In this document: positions 43,061 through 54,700 of the stretch, piece by piece
How positions within the stretch are numbered: position 1 is the stretch's first letter
Layout of the letters: each line of letters opens with the position of its first letter
NCBI GenBank assembly: GCA_033398695.1
Contig: CM065802.1
Coordinates: 211,067,096 to 211,131,095 of the forward strand
From: Orobanche coerulescens
Taxonomy: Eukaryota > Streptophyta > Magnoliopsida > Lamiales > Orobanchaceae
DNA length: 64,000 nucleotides
Direction: 5' to 3'
Notes under the pieces: generated by a model
The model's database searches: none
Told to the model about the DNA's origin: nothing
The model's input: only the letters and a program-made list of their open reading frames with translations
Position numbers and translations under genes: made by a program

Positions 43061-43410
43061 TGTAACACCCCCAAAACTATATGGAAATATTACACGCCGT
43101 AGACCCTTTCCACAAGGATCTACCAGGCTAAACATCCATAAACAACCAAATGCTTGCCCAGCCAGGGTCAAACAATAAAATGATACAGATCAATATGGTC
43201 ACTTACACGTGAATACACAGACCGATGAGGTCACACAACCCAATTGATAAAACTGACTTAAATAACATTACCCACACAGGGGTCGAAATACAATACAGCG
43301 GAAGACTGAAATCAACTCTGACAACACAACAAAAATCAAAACAACTCTCGACTCATGATTAGTATCGCAGCTCGTCATCCTCTTGTGCCAATCTGTGTTG
43401 CTCCCCGAAT

Positions 43411-44612
43411 CTGCATGTACACGACGCAAAGCAGGACATCCACCCCCCGATTACTCGGGGGTTAGTAAAACTCAACTGTTTTACTAGTGCAAGTATCAAA
43501 TCATACGAAATGCAACAAGCAAATAATAATCGTGAATCCAATATAATAATCAAGTATCCAAATATTCCCGGGAGGTTTTCACAAGGGAAGATAATCTATG
43601 AAGCATTCGAAAATAAGATTATCATCTCGGGAATTTTTTTTTAGATTTTCAAAACCTTTAAGACCTCAAGTCCTGATTCACAAAACCTTTCGAAAAACTT
43701 TAGGGCCTTAACCCGATTCTCGTTTCAAAGCACACTAGATAATATATCATTATGAGTCTGAGACCCATATTTAAAATGTTACCCAAATAATCACTGCTAC
43801 ACGATCATTGTTCATACACATCATGTACCGAACTCCAGAGGCCTCGACGGACCTTACCCGGACCACACACACTGTTCGTACACATCATGTACCGAACTCC
43901 AGAGGCCTCAACGGACCCTACCCGGCCACAAACATCGTTCGTACACATCATGTACCGAACTCCAGAGGTCTCGTCAGACCCTACCTGGATCACACACCTT
44001 GTTCGTACACATCATGTACCGAACTCCAGAGGCCTCGTCAGACCCTACCTGGATTACACACCTTGTTCGTACACATCATGTACCGAACTCCAGAGGCCTC
44101 GTCAGACCCTACATGGATTACACACCTTGTTCGTACACATTATGTACCGAACTCCATAGGCCTCGTCAGACCCTACCTGGAACACACACACATCGACACG
44201 ACACAACTCATAATCATCAAATATCAAGCCATTCCACATTACATACAACAATGAGCACAATTAATCAATCACATTGATCGCCACAAAATCGCACATCCCA
44301 CGCACATAACACAATCTCAACACTCGCAACAACTATCGTCAATCAACGACACATAACCAGCATAACACACGTTCGGTACACAATACATTGCACAACCGAG
44401 TGTACAACCATCCCATATGTACGTCGCAATCCTGCACAAATGGCACAACGCCTAACACGTATACTAATATAACATTATTATCACAAAGCCTTCAAATTAC
44501 GGAAAACACAACCAACTCAAACGGAACATAATTACGAAGGCAAGCAAAATCATCATACATATCATACGTAATTACTAGTCGCAAGATACAAGTCGTATAA
44601 TAAGATACTTGC
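43411..44612 (-). other. Putative GC-AG intron in J LTR
   Basis: On the minus strand the donor at 44612 is AAG|GCAAGTATC and the best acceptor is GTACATGCAG|A at 43411. It holds the minisatellite and the two hairpins. The acceptor is weaker than in A, G and H. Confidence 0.35.
43811..44190 (-). repeat. 63-bp minisatellite in J 3' LTR
   Basis: Six units of GTTCGTACACATCATG, ACCGAACTCCAGAGGCC and a variable TACCTGGA block, with 62-63 bp periodicity. Near-identical units in the other LTR are at 49579-49955. The three copies carrying TCGTCAGACCCTACCTGG are the most homogenised. Confidence 0.9.
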
Positions 44613-45807
44613 CTTAATAACCGCTACCAAACGCTCCGAAGAACACGGTTCGACTGGGAAGCTCGGACCCCGAAGAAGACAACGAACGGAAGGGTTCCGA
44701 CTCGAGTTCTTCACAAGAATTCGACCCTAACAACATATAATCAATAAATCATCGATCATACGAGGAAGAATAATGGTAGAACGCTCGAATTCTCTTTGTG
44801 ACATTTTATCGAACACCTTCAAGGCGTCGATAAAATACTCAATAAAACGACAAATCCGTGGCAATCCAACCGTGGAATAACAAGGAATTAGATATAATAT
44901 AGCTTAACAATCATCAATCCATCAATATTCTGAGTTAAAACGGATTAAATGGACAAATCGAACAAAATTCCCAAAACTATATTTTAAGAAAACTTGCCTT
45001 GATTCGGTCGATCGGAGCAAGTTATGGAAGGATTAATCGATGTAATGAACTTCAAAACTTCATGGATTTAACCCCTAACAACATCCCTCCATGATCTTCA
45101 AAGCTCCAGCCGCGGAAGAGGAAGAAACGAGTGAGAAAAATGAAGAAAAACCCGACTGCTCTGCCATATTAATAGCCCTGCCGGACACGGCGCAACAAAC
45201 GGCCCAGATCAGCGTCGGGTGTCTCGTCCGTGTCTCGGCAGGCTGCTGGTCCTGGCCGACCCGGCGCAAGACACGGCAAGGCGGTGCGTTTCGGGGCCGT
45301 TCGCATGGTCCGGCCGGAGACTCGGTCGTTGACGGTCCGAAAAATCCGAAACTCGGACTAACGTAAACCGAAAGCACGGTTACGAAGTACTCGTAAAGAC
45401 GAATCCGAACACCGAGAGAACACATGATTCCGACCACCGAAGGCTCGAAATTCGACAACGGAAAGTAATTACCCCAAACTTTGGGAAATTACGAAAATGG
45501 CCCAAAGCGTCAGAAAATCACGATCGTGATCGAATAACCAAACCGAAGTTCACAACACGTCTAAAAAGTTAAGCGGACTTACGGGAAACTCAAAGCGATA
45601 ATTTGACGAGATTCACAAGAATCGAACTCGAGTGCGGAAAAGTCGTTAAGAAACACGGAACTCAACAAAACAATACCGAAACGAACTCGGATGACAAAAA
45701 TACGAGAATTAATCATTCTCGGAATGATGAGACGGTCCCAAGCGAGTCGTCGAAGCGGACTTCCGAAAAAATAAAATTACCGAGAAATCCGAATTGCGGA
45801 TATTACA

Positions 45808-48800
45808 TTCTACCCTCCTTAAAAGAAGTTTCGTCCAAACTTAAATCAAGTAGGGAGAAGCAATATCCCGCCAGGAAAACTCAACGAGATACACAAGAAC
45901 CGAAAAAAATTCGTGCCCAACGGCGAAACGTTACAAGCAACGCAAGGGAATATACGGCGTAAAAACACGCCCCACGACGACTAACGCAACGCCACCGACT
46001 ATGTTTCAAACAACAACGAGCAATTAACGACGCATCACATACCACATCACATGCACACATTTAATCGAAGAAACGTACGCTACAACAAGTTGCACCCGAC
46101 TAAAACGGCTATGCGATAGAAACAAATAGAGTATCACGATAGAAATCATTCCGATTCTCATCAATAAGAAAATGTCACGTCAAAACACAAACAATTCAAG
46201 ATAACGGAAAACGAGAATACGGACATTACATTCTATCCTATTTAAAAATAAGTTTCGTCTCGAAACTTAAAATAAAACATCATGGTAGAATACAAACAAA
46301 ACCAAAAGTCCACGCAACAAATATCAATTTCTACGAATTACTGACATGAAGTACGATACACAACTACATCACGGGACACCACCGGGCACTCCCGAGTAGG
46401 AGCGAAAACCCGATTCCGAACATCTTGGCACGGTCTCACCATGCACCGCTCGGTGACCCACTTAGCCACACTCGAAACGATTGACTAACGGTGAACGACA
46501 ATTCTTAGCGATGCGAGATCGAGCAACAACGGTCGGACAACCCGTTCGAACAACAACGATCGAACAACAACGATCAAATAACAATGATCGAACAACAATG
46601 ATCAAATAACAATGATCGAATGACAACGATCGAACAATGACTCAAGTCCCCACTTCAACTCCGGACATTAAAAGAAGCGGTAGAAAGTGAAAGATGTTAC
46701 TTCCAAACAAGGTTCACAAGAATCGAACCGAACTCGGAAAGGTCACGATGACAAACAGTCGATCTAAAACAAGGTCACAACCGATTCGAATGATGACAAT
46801 CGAGACATCAAACAAGTTCAAAAGTATCGGCGAACATGTGCAAGTCGATAGAATTTAGAAGGAGAAACTACGAAGTCAAATATAGTACGAGTATTACATC
46901 CGGCCTCTTATAAAAGAAATGTCGTCGCAACTCACAACAACGGAAACAAGGTAACAACACAAAAAGCATCCGACAGAAAATCTCCCATGGGTCTCTCGAG
47001 TCGATCACGATATACGTCTTTGACGCGAACTCCGAAAGTCTCGGTAGCCATTCGCAAAAGCGAATTGGTGTCCTCGAAGCGCGTCAGCGAGAAGGACAAT
47101 TTACGTGCATGCCCGGCACATCACGGTTGAAATACCTCGGCTCGGCATACGAAAATACAAATGCTAGATACAATGGGGCATAAAGTCGCAAAACAATATA
47201 GCGGAGATGCCAACTCGGCACAACCAAGAATCACGGCGGTATCGTTCGGCGACCTCAACGGCCCGAACGATAACCAAGACCTAATTACAAACATTATGAA
47301 ACAATCACACATGTACACAAGCGTACAAACCCAAGCTTCAACGGCTCACACTCGTGCGACAACACGCAAATCACCACGAGGCGATAAACAGTAAACACCG
47401 GTTCACACCTCTCACAGAGGGCTAGTACAACAAATGCGTGGCAACGCCTCGACGTTCATGCCACCAATTCGATCATACTCGGGAGCAAACATCATAACGA
47501 CAACGCGAACATCATACATACATACCCAGCCCTCAAACGGGAATGGATAGGTTTTAAAACGAAAACCTCCTTTTGAAAATAATTTTGGAAACACCGATTG
47601 ATCTTGAGTATCACCCTTCAATAAAAATACAATCGTGAAACATCGTTATCGAGACTTTGGAAACTATTTCGCATTCGATAAAAATGAGGACAATTTCTTT
47701 TCGTGAAAAACTTTTGGAAGTATTCGACCCTCGGGTCTAAGTAAAAGTGTTTCTAAAACATTGGAAAATATCTCAAAACATTTTGGTCCTCGAGGTAGAA
47801 GAATCTTGAAACATATTGTGGCACCTTGGATGTACCACAAGAAAATAATTCATTTTAAAAGGACGTCTCGAAATTTATTTTCTAAGGTACTCAAAGTTTT
47901 CAAAGATAATTCAATGGGCTAGAATGCCCAAAAATTTCAGATAATTACACGGAACATTATAGCGCCGTGGGTCCCGCGCCGGAACCCACCAGGCTAAAAA
48001 CCATTTACAGAACGCCAAATAGGTCGATGACGGTAATATTTTACAATGTCCGAAGTATTTCAAAACACATTTTTCAAATACCGTCTGATTGTGTCATTTG
48101 AAAATACACGGCCCATTTGTCAAAATTTAACAAATTTTAAAAATCCATATAAACCATGGTTTGACCGCACCACCAAAATATTTTCCAAAAATCGATTTCT
48201 ACAAAATTCTCAAACTGTAAAGTCCTTCAGGAAACATTCTCAAACTTACCCATAGCGGACAAAAATTACAACATTCCAAAAACAGTCGAATTTAAAACCA
48301 TATACTCAAATGGAAACCAGGGTCGCCAATTCAATCAATGCATCTCGTGGTATCAAGTTTAAACACACAACAAAATCATTCATCGGAGTTTCTCACAAAC
48401 TCTACCGTCGGTACCTATTCGAAACCCATCAAGGTTTAAAACTTTCACAACCTACCACCCCACCCGGTGGTTCAAAGATAAAACAATAACGTGCCCAGTT
48501 CTATACACATACTATGTGTCACAAGTATTAAACACAACTATATTACACAATCTGTAAATAAAATTATGCACCGCAATTAACTCACTAAGATAAAATCGAG
48601 ATACACAGGTATTACGCATAAAGGAGGAGACTTACATCCACAGGTCGCACGGAGGTGACGGTCGCCCACGATACTAATCTCGTCCGACAACATATCCGAC
48701 ACGTTGTGACTACGCACAACTCAACTTGTCACCTGACGACTCGAACGACAAGACAACACATTACTCGACAAACCACGACTCGACTCGACCCGACAGCCTA

Positions 48801-48832
48801 GGTTTCCGCAACCTAAGCTCCGATACCATAAA
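45808..48832 (-). other. J internal region, noncoding
   Basis: 3.0 kb with no gag or pol similarity. Minus-strand primer site (TGGTATCGGAGCTTAGG) at 48811-48828; PPT-like TTTTAAGGAGGGTAGAA at 45808-45824; leader donor GTAAGT at 48630-48635; stem-loop copy at 47967-47989 (GTGGGTTCC / GGGACCCAC); and a short repeat of CGAACAACAATGATCAAA type at 46549-46640. Conservation with H despite lack of coding suggests that the noncoding sequence itself is what is propagated. Confidence 0.7.
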
Positions 48833-51586
48833 TGTAACACCCCCAAAACCATATGGGAATATTACACGCCGTAGACCCTTTCCACAAGGATCTACCAGGC
48901 TAAACATCCATAAACAACCAAATGCTTGCTCAGCCAGGCTCAAACAATAAAATGATGCAGATCGATATGGTCACTTACACGTGAATACACAGACCGATGA
49001 GGTCACACAACCCAATCGATAAAACTGACTTAAATAACATTACCCACACAGGGGTCGAAATACAATCTGACGGAAGACCAAATCAACTCTGACAACACAA
49101 CAAAAATCAAAACAACTCTCGACTCATGATTAGTATCGCAGCTCGTCATCCTCTTGTGCCAATCCTGTGACTGCTCCCCTGAATCTGCATGTACCTGGAC
49201 GCAAAACAGACATCCACCCCCCGATTACTCGGGGGTTAGTAAAACTCAACTATTTTACTAGTGCAAGTATCAAATCATACGAAATGTAACAAGCAAATAA
49301 TAATCGTGAATCCAATATAATAATCAAGTATCAAAATATTCCCGGGAGGTTTTCACAAGGGAAGATAAGCTATGAAGCATTCGAAAATAAGATTATCATC
49401 TCGGGAATTTTTTTAGATTTTCAAAACCTTTAAGACCTCAAGTCCTGATTCACAAAACCTTTCGAAAAACTTTAGGGCCTTAATCCGATTCTCGTTTCAA
49501 AGCACACTAGATAATATATCATTATGAGTCTGAGACCCATATTTAAAATGTTACCCAAATAATCACTGCTACACGATCATTTTTCGTACACATCATGTAC
49601 CGAACTCCAGAGGCCTCGACGGACCTTACCCGGACCACACCCACTGTTCGTACACATCCTGTACCGAACTCCGGAGGCCTCAACGGACCCTACCCGGCCA
49701 CAAACATCGTTCGTACACATCATGTAACGAACTCCAGAGGTCTCGTCAGACCCTACCTGGATCACACACCTTGTTCGTACACATCATGTACCGAACTCCA
49801 GAGGCCTCGTCAGACCCTACCTGGATTACACACCTTGTTCGTACACATCATGTACCGAACTCCAGAGGCCTCGTCAGACCCTACCTGGATTACACACCTT
49901 GTTCGTACACATCATGTACCGAACTCCAGAGGCCTCGTCAGACCCTACCTGGAACACACACACATCGACACGACACAACTCATAATCATCAAATATCAAG
50001 CCATTCCACATTACATACAACAATGAGCACAATTAATCAATCACATTGATCGCCTCAAAATCGCACATAACACAATCTCAACACTCGCAACAACTATCGT
50101 CAATCAACGACACATAACCAGCATAACACACGTTCGGTACACAATACATTGCACAACCGAGTGTACAACCATCCCATATGTACGTCGCAATCCTGCACAT
50201 ATGGCACAACGCCTAACACGTATACTAATATAACATTATTATCACAAAGCCTTCAAATTACGGAAAACACAACCAACTCAAACGGAACATAATTACGAAG
50301 ACAAGCAAAATCATCATACATATCATACGTAATTACTAGTCGCAAGATACAAGTCGTACAATAAGATACTTGCCTTAATAACCGCTACCAAACGCTCCGA
50401 AGAACACGGTTCGACCGGGAAGCTCGGACCCCGAAGAAGACAACGAACGGAAGGGTTCCGACTCTAGTTCTTCACAAAAATTCGACCCTAACAACATATA
50501 ATCAATAAATCATCGATCATACGAGGAAGAATAATGGTAGAACGCTCGAATTCTCTTTGTGACATTTTATCGAACACCTTCAAGGCGTCGATAAAATACT
50601 CAATAAAACGACAAATCCGTGGCAATCCAACCGTGTAATAACAAGGAATTAGATATAATATAGCTTAACAATCATCAATCCATCAATATTCTGAGTTAAA
50701 ACGGATTAAACGGACAAATCGAACAAAATCCCCAAAACTATATTTTAAGAAAACTTGCCTTGATTCGGTCGATCGGAGCAAGTTATGGAAGGATTAATCG
50801 ATGTAATGAACTTCAAAACTTCATGGATTTAACCACTAACAACATCCCTCCATGATCTTCAAAGCTCCAGCCGCGGAAGAGGAAGAAACGAGTGAGAAAA
50901 ATGAAGAAAAACCCATCGCTCTGCCATATTTATAGCCTGCCGGACACGGCGCAAAGCAGCCCAGATCAGCGCGCCGGGTGTCTCGGCCGTGTCTCGGCAG
51001 GCTGCTGGTCCTGGCCGACCCGGCGCAAGACACGGTCTTTGGCGGCGCCGTTTCAGGCCGTTTCGCACAGGTCCGGCCAGCCAGGACTCGGTCGTTCCGA
51101 CGGTCCGAAAAATCCCGAAACTCAGACCTGAACGTAAACCGAAAGCACGGTTACGAAGTACTCATAAATACGAATCCGAACACTGAGAGAACACATGATT
51201 CCGACCACCCGAAGGCTCGAAATTCGACAACGGAAAGTAATTACCCCAAACTTTGGGAAATTACGAAAATGGCCCAAAACGTCCGAAAATCACGATACGT
51301 GATCGAATAACCAAACCGAAGTTCACAACACGTCTAACAAAGTTAAACGGACTTATGGGAAACTCGAAACAGTAATTTCGAATGAGATTCACAAGAATCG
51401 AACTCGAGTGCGGAAAAGTCGTTAAGAAACACGGAACTCAACAAAACAATACCGAAACGAACTCGGATGACAAAAAATGCAGAATTAATCATTCTCATAA
51501 TGATGAGACGGTCCCAAGAGAGTCGTCGAAACGGATTTCCGCCGAAAAAATAAAATTACCGGAAATCCGAAATTGCAGATATTACA
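48833..51586 (-). repeat. J 5' LTR
   Basis: 2754 bp, nearly identical to 43061-45807. Stem-loop 48871-48895. TATA box GCTATAAATATGG on the minus strand at about 50922-50934; this copy has the better TATA box of the two. Differences to the other LTR concentrate around 49080-49210 and in the GC-rich part at 50930-51125. Confidence 0.9.
49579..49955 (-). repeat. 63-bp minisatellite in J 5' LTR
   Basis: Six units matching those at 43811-44190. Confidence 0.9.
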
Positions 51587-51591
51587 ATACT

Positions 51592-53008
51592 CAAGATCAA
51601 CCGGTGTTCTTCTAAATTATTTTCAAAATGAGGTTTTCGTTTTTAAAACCTATCCATTCCCGTTTGAGGGTTGGGTATGTATGTGTGATGTTCGCGTTGT
51701 CATTTTGATGTTTGCTCCTGAGTATGATCGAATTGGTGGTGTGAGCGTTGAGTCGTTTTCCACACATTTGTTGTGTTAGCCCCCTGTGAGAGGCGGGATG
51801 TTGGTGTTGAATATTGTCGCCCCGTAGTGATTTCTGAGTTATCGCTCGTGTGCGAACTGTTAGAGCTTGTTTGGTACAACCGTGTGCATCGGTGATTATT
51901 CCATTATGTGTCGGTTGTTTAATGTCTTATTACCTTGCTCCCGTTTTTATGAATTTCGTGGACAAGGTCGGAGGTAATACCCGTACTATTTTGACCTCGG
52001 TATTTTATCTTTCTCCATTCTATCGACTCGCTCGTGTTCGTTGATACTTTATGAACTTGTTCTGTATTTCGGTTTCATCGTCCGAACGAGCTGTGATCTT
52101 GTTGTGGGTCGATCTAGTTATCGCTGTGACTTTTACGAGTTCGGTTCGATTCTTGTGAACCTTTTTCGGAAGTAACATCTTTTGGTTCTACTAGTTCTTT
52201 TATTCGAAGTGGATCGAATTTGGAACTCCTGTGTTTTCGACTCTGTCGACTCGTTTATGTTCGTTGACATTTTCTGAGCTTGTCCTGCCCCTTGCTTTTG
52301 TTGATCGAACGAGTGTGGTATCGTTTCGGAATAACTCATTTGTCATTGTGACTTTTCAATTGCTATTCCCTTTCCTGTGGATCTTATATGAATGCACATC
52401 CTGTTGTTTTCACCGGATCGTATATTGTCTCGAGTCGAGATGTGAACCTTGGAGTTATTGTTTGAATTTTATTGTTCTTCGTGATTCGAACATGAGTGTT
52501 CGATTTTTGTTGTCTCGATCATTCTGATTCGATCGTTTGTTTGTTCGGTTTTTGTTCTCGTTTCGTGATTGTTGAGCTTTCAGGCTCCTTCGTAATTCCC
52601 TTAAGTTCGGGAAATTAGTCTCGTTTTCGATCTTCCAACCCTTGGGCGGTGGAATTCCGTATTTGTTCAGCGATTGGCTCGTGTTTTGATTGATGTACCG
52701 TTGGGTCGGTCAATCATATTGATTTTCGTTCGTTGTATTTTGTGATTGTTCGGATAATTGACTTGACTATATTATCCATTTGATGACGCTTGTCATTTGT
52801 TGGTTTTATTATATCCCTAACGGTGACGTTGTGTTAGTCGCCGTGGAGCGTGTTTTCACGCCGTATGTCTCTTTGCGTTTCTTGCAGCCTTTCACCGTCG
52901 GGCGCGAGTTTTCGATTTTTGTGTATCTCGTCGAGTTTTCCTGGCAGGTGATATTGCTTCTCCCTACTTGTTTTAAGTTTCGGGACGACACTTCTTTTAA
53001 GGGTAGAA
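51592..53008 (+). other. H internal region, right part, noncoding
   Basis: Continues H after the duplicated ATACT. T-rich, without a coding frame; its first 250 bp match the reverse of J 47400-47620, confirming shared family. It ends in TTTCGGGACGACACTTC and the tract TTTTAAGGGTAGAA directly before the 3' LTR. Confidence 0.7.
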
Positions 53009-53532
53009 TGTAATATCCGCAATTTTCGATTTTCGGTAAATTTATTTTTTCGTCCGTAGTCCGTTTTGACGACTCGCTCATGACCGTTTCGTCATTTCGG
53101 GAATGATAAATTCTGCACTTTTTGTCATCCGAGTTCGTTTCGGTATCGTTTTGTTGAGTTCCGAGCTTTTTAGCGACTTTTCCGCACTTGAGTTCGATTC
53201 TTGCGAATCTCGTCCGAAACTGTTGATTCGAGTTTCTCGTAAGTTCATTTAATGTTATTATTCATGTTGCGAGCTTTGGTTTGGTGTTTCGATCGCGTAT
53301 CGTGATTTCCGGACGTTTTGGGCCATTTTCGTAATTTCCCAAAGATTTGGATAATTACTTCCGTTGTCGAATTCCGAGCCTTCGGGTGGTCGGAATTGTG
53401 TGTTCTCTTAGCTCTTAGATTCGTCTTTGCGAGTACGTCGTAACCGTATCATCGATTCGTATTCAGGTTCGGGTTTCGGGGTCGTTCGGGCCGTCGGGCC
53501 GCCGGCGAGTCATGGCGGGCATGCAGGCCAGA

Positions 53533-54662
53533 TGTCACGGCAGAAAGCTGACGACGGGACAGACGTGCACGTCCGGTCGCACGAGGTGCTGAAGATCAAG
53601 CACGAGCAGGACACCCTGAAAGGCATCGGGCTGGAAATGGAGGTTCAGCCTTATAAGCAGCATGGTCGGACGGACAACCATATGAAGAAGCCGTGGGAGG
53701 AACACAGGCGCCGCTATGGGAGGCGGTTCGCCCAAGGGACAACGTGCCTTAGTGTTCAGGACACTTGGGCATTCCGGTCGGGACATGTGCGGGACTGTCC
53801 GGCAGTGCATGAAGCACGGACAAGGCCGGCCGAGCAAGCAGTGCTCGGAATGAGGAAAGATGACAAGGCGAGGTCGAGTCACAAGGCAAGACTTAAGCAA
53901 GGATGTCGGGCGCGGGCATGGGATGCCGGACGCGGCCGACAGGCGCGGGAGCGCGCGCGCAGGGTGCGAGAGAGACCCTCCCCCCCTATAATAGGCTTAG
54001 CGGGATATACCCTTGTGGGGGCAGTGGATACTGAAAAGCTGAGGAACCACTCTGCGGGAAAGACTCGACCAGGAGCAGCCAGGTGCGGACCAGAATGGGC
54101 CAGAAGGTTCAGGAAGACTCCAGAAGGTTGCGGAAACGAGAGGACTGTGTCGGGCCGATGCGGGCCGGGACGGGCCGAAGCGGGCCGAGACGGACTGGAA
54201 CGAGCTGGAGCGCCCGGATGAAAGCAGAACCCTCAAGAACCTTCAAGAAAGGTTGGATCTTAGAATACTTGTGGAATAGTCTAGAAATATCATATAAGTC
54301 TTGAAATGTAAAGATATGTATGGAATGTTCTAGTGTATTCTTATTATGTAGAGATAGGAGAAATATTGTAGACTTCTCTAGAACCCTCCATAAGAGGAGG
54401 TGGGAAGATGTATAAATAGGAGGAGCTCATTTGCTCCAAGGCATCATTGAGATCATCAAGATCAAGAAGTGTAATCAAGAAGTACTTGTAATCTTTGAAG
54501 TTCATATAATACAAAACCTCTTCTTACCTTGTAGTCTTCAACCCTTAGTTTCTTGCTTTCCAAGTCCGTTAGAACATCGAAAGAAGTGGAGTTAGCCTGA
54601 CTTAGCTAGAAGTGAGCTAAGTGGCACACGAGATCGGCTAGACGTGAAGTCATCCCGTGACA
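53533..54662 (+). repeat. I 5' LTR
   Basis: Begins TGTCACGG and ends CATCCCGTGACA. A TATA box ATGTATAAATAGG is at about 54411-54423, preceded by a GC-rich U3, and TCTTATTATGTAGAG precedes it. A second TATA-like CCTATAATAGG lies at about 53985. Confidence 0.9.
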
Positions 54663-54665
54663 ACG

Positions 54666-54681
54666 TGGTATCAGAGCCAGG
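54666..54681 (+). other. Primer binding site of I
   Basis: TGGTATCAGAGCCAGG, four bases after the 5' LTR, is a perfect initiator-tRNA-Met match over 12 bases. Confidence 0.9.
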
Positions 54682-54700
54682 TTCGCGGAAAGTAAAAACT

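Larger units (their letters stand above)
43061..45807 (-). repeat. J 3' LTR
   Basis: 2747 bp, TGTAACACCCCC...GCGGATATTACA on the plus strand. It contains the stem-loop 43099-43123 (GTAGATCCTT / AAGGGTCTAC on the minus strand), acceptor at 43411, double hairpin 43442-43486, the 63-bp minisatellite and GC-AG donor TTAAG|GCAAGTA at 44612. TATA-like sequence lies near 45163-45170. Confidence 0.9.
43061..51586 (-). mobile_element. J: large noncoding LTR element inserted in H, opposite strand
   Basis: 8526 bp with perfect target duplication ATACT (43056-43060, 51587-51591). LTRs 43061-45807 (3' LTR) and 48833-51586 (5' LTR). The internal region of 3025 bp carries an initiator-Met primer site but no gag or pol. 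Internal and LTR ends match H, so the two belong to one family. Facing opposite ways, they create long inverted repeats. Confidence 0.92.

Noticed and set aside
43811..44190. Open frame of about 148 codons with repeated YRTPEAS-like segments
   Set aside because: It is a by-product of the 63-bp minisatellite (a multiple of 3), opposite to the element strand, with no start context; the other LTR gives the same artefact.
45091..45458. Open frames in the GC-rich part of the J LTR
   Set aside because: Located around the LTR promoter, present in altered frames in the other LTR copy and without domain similarity.
53535..54221. Long GC-rich open frames in both strands of the I LTR
   Set aside because: High GC lowers stop frequency. 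The frames overlap on both strands, occur in both LTRs and show no known domain.
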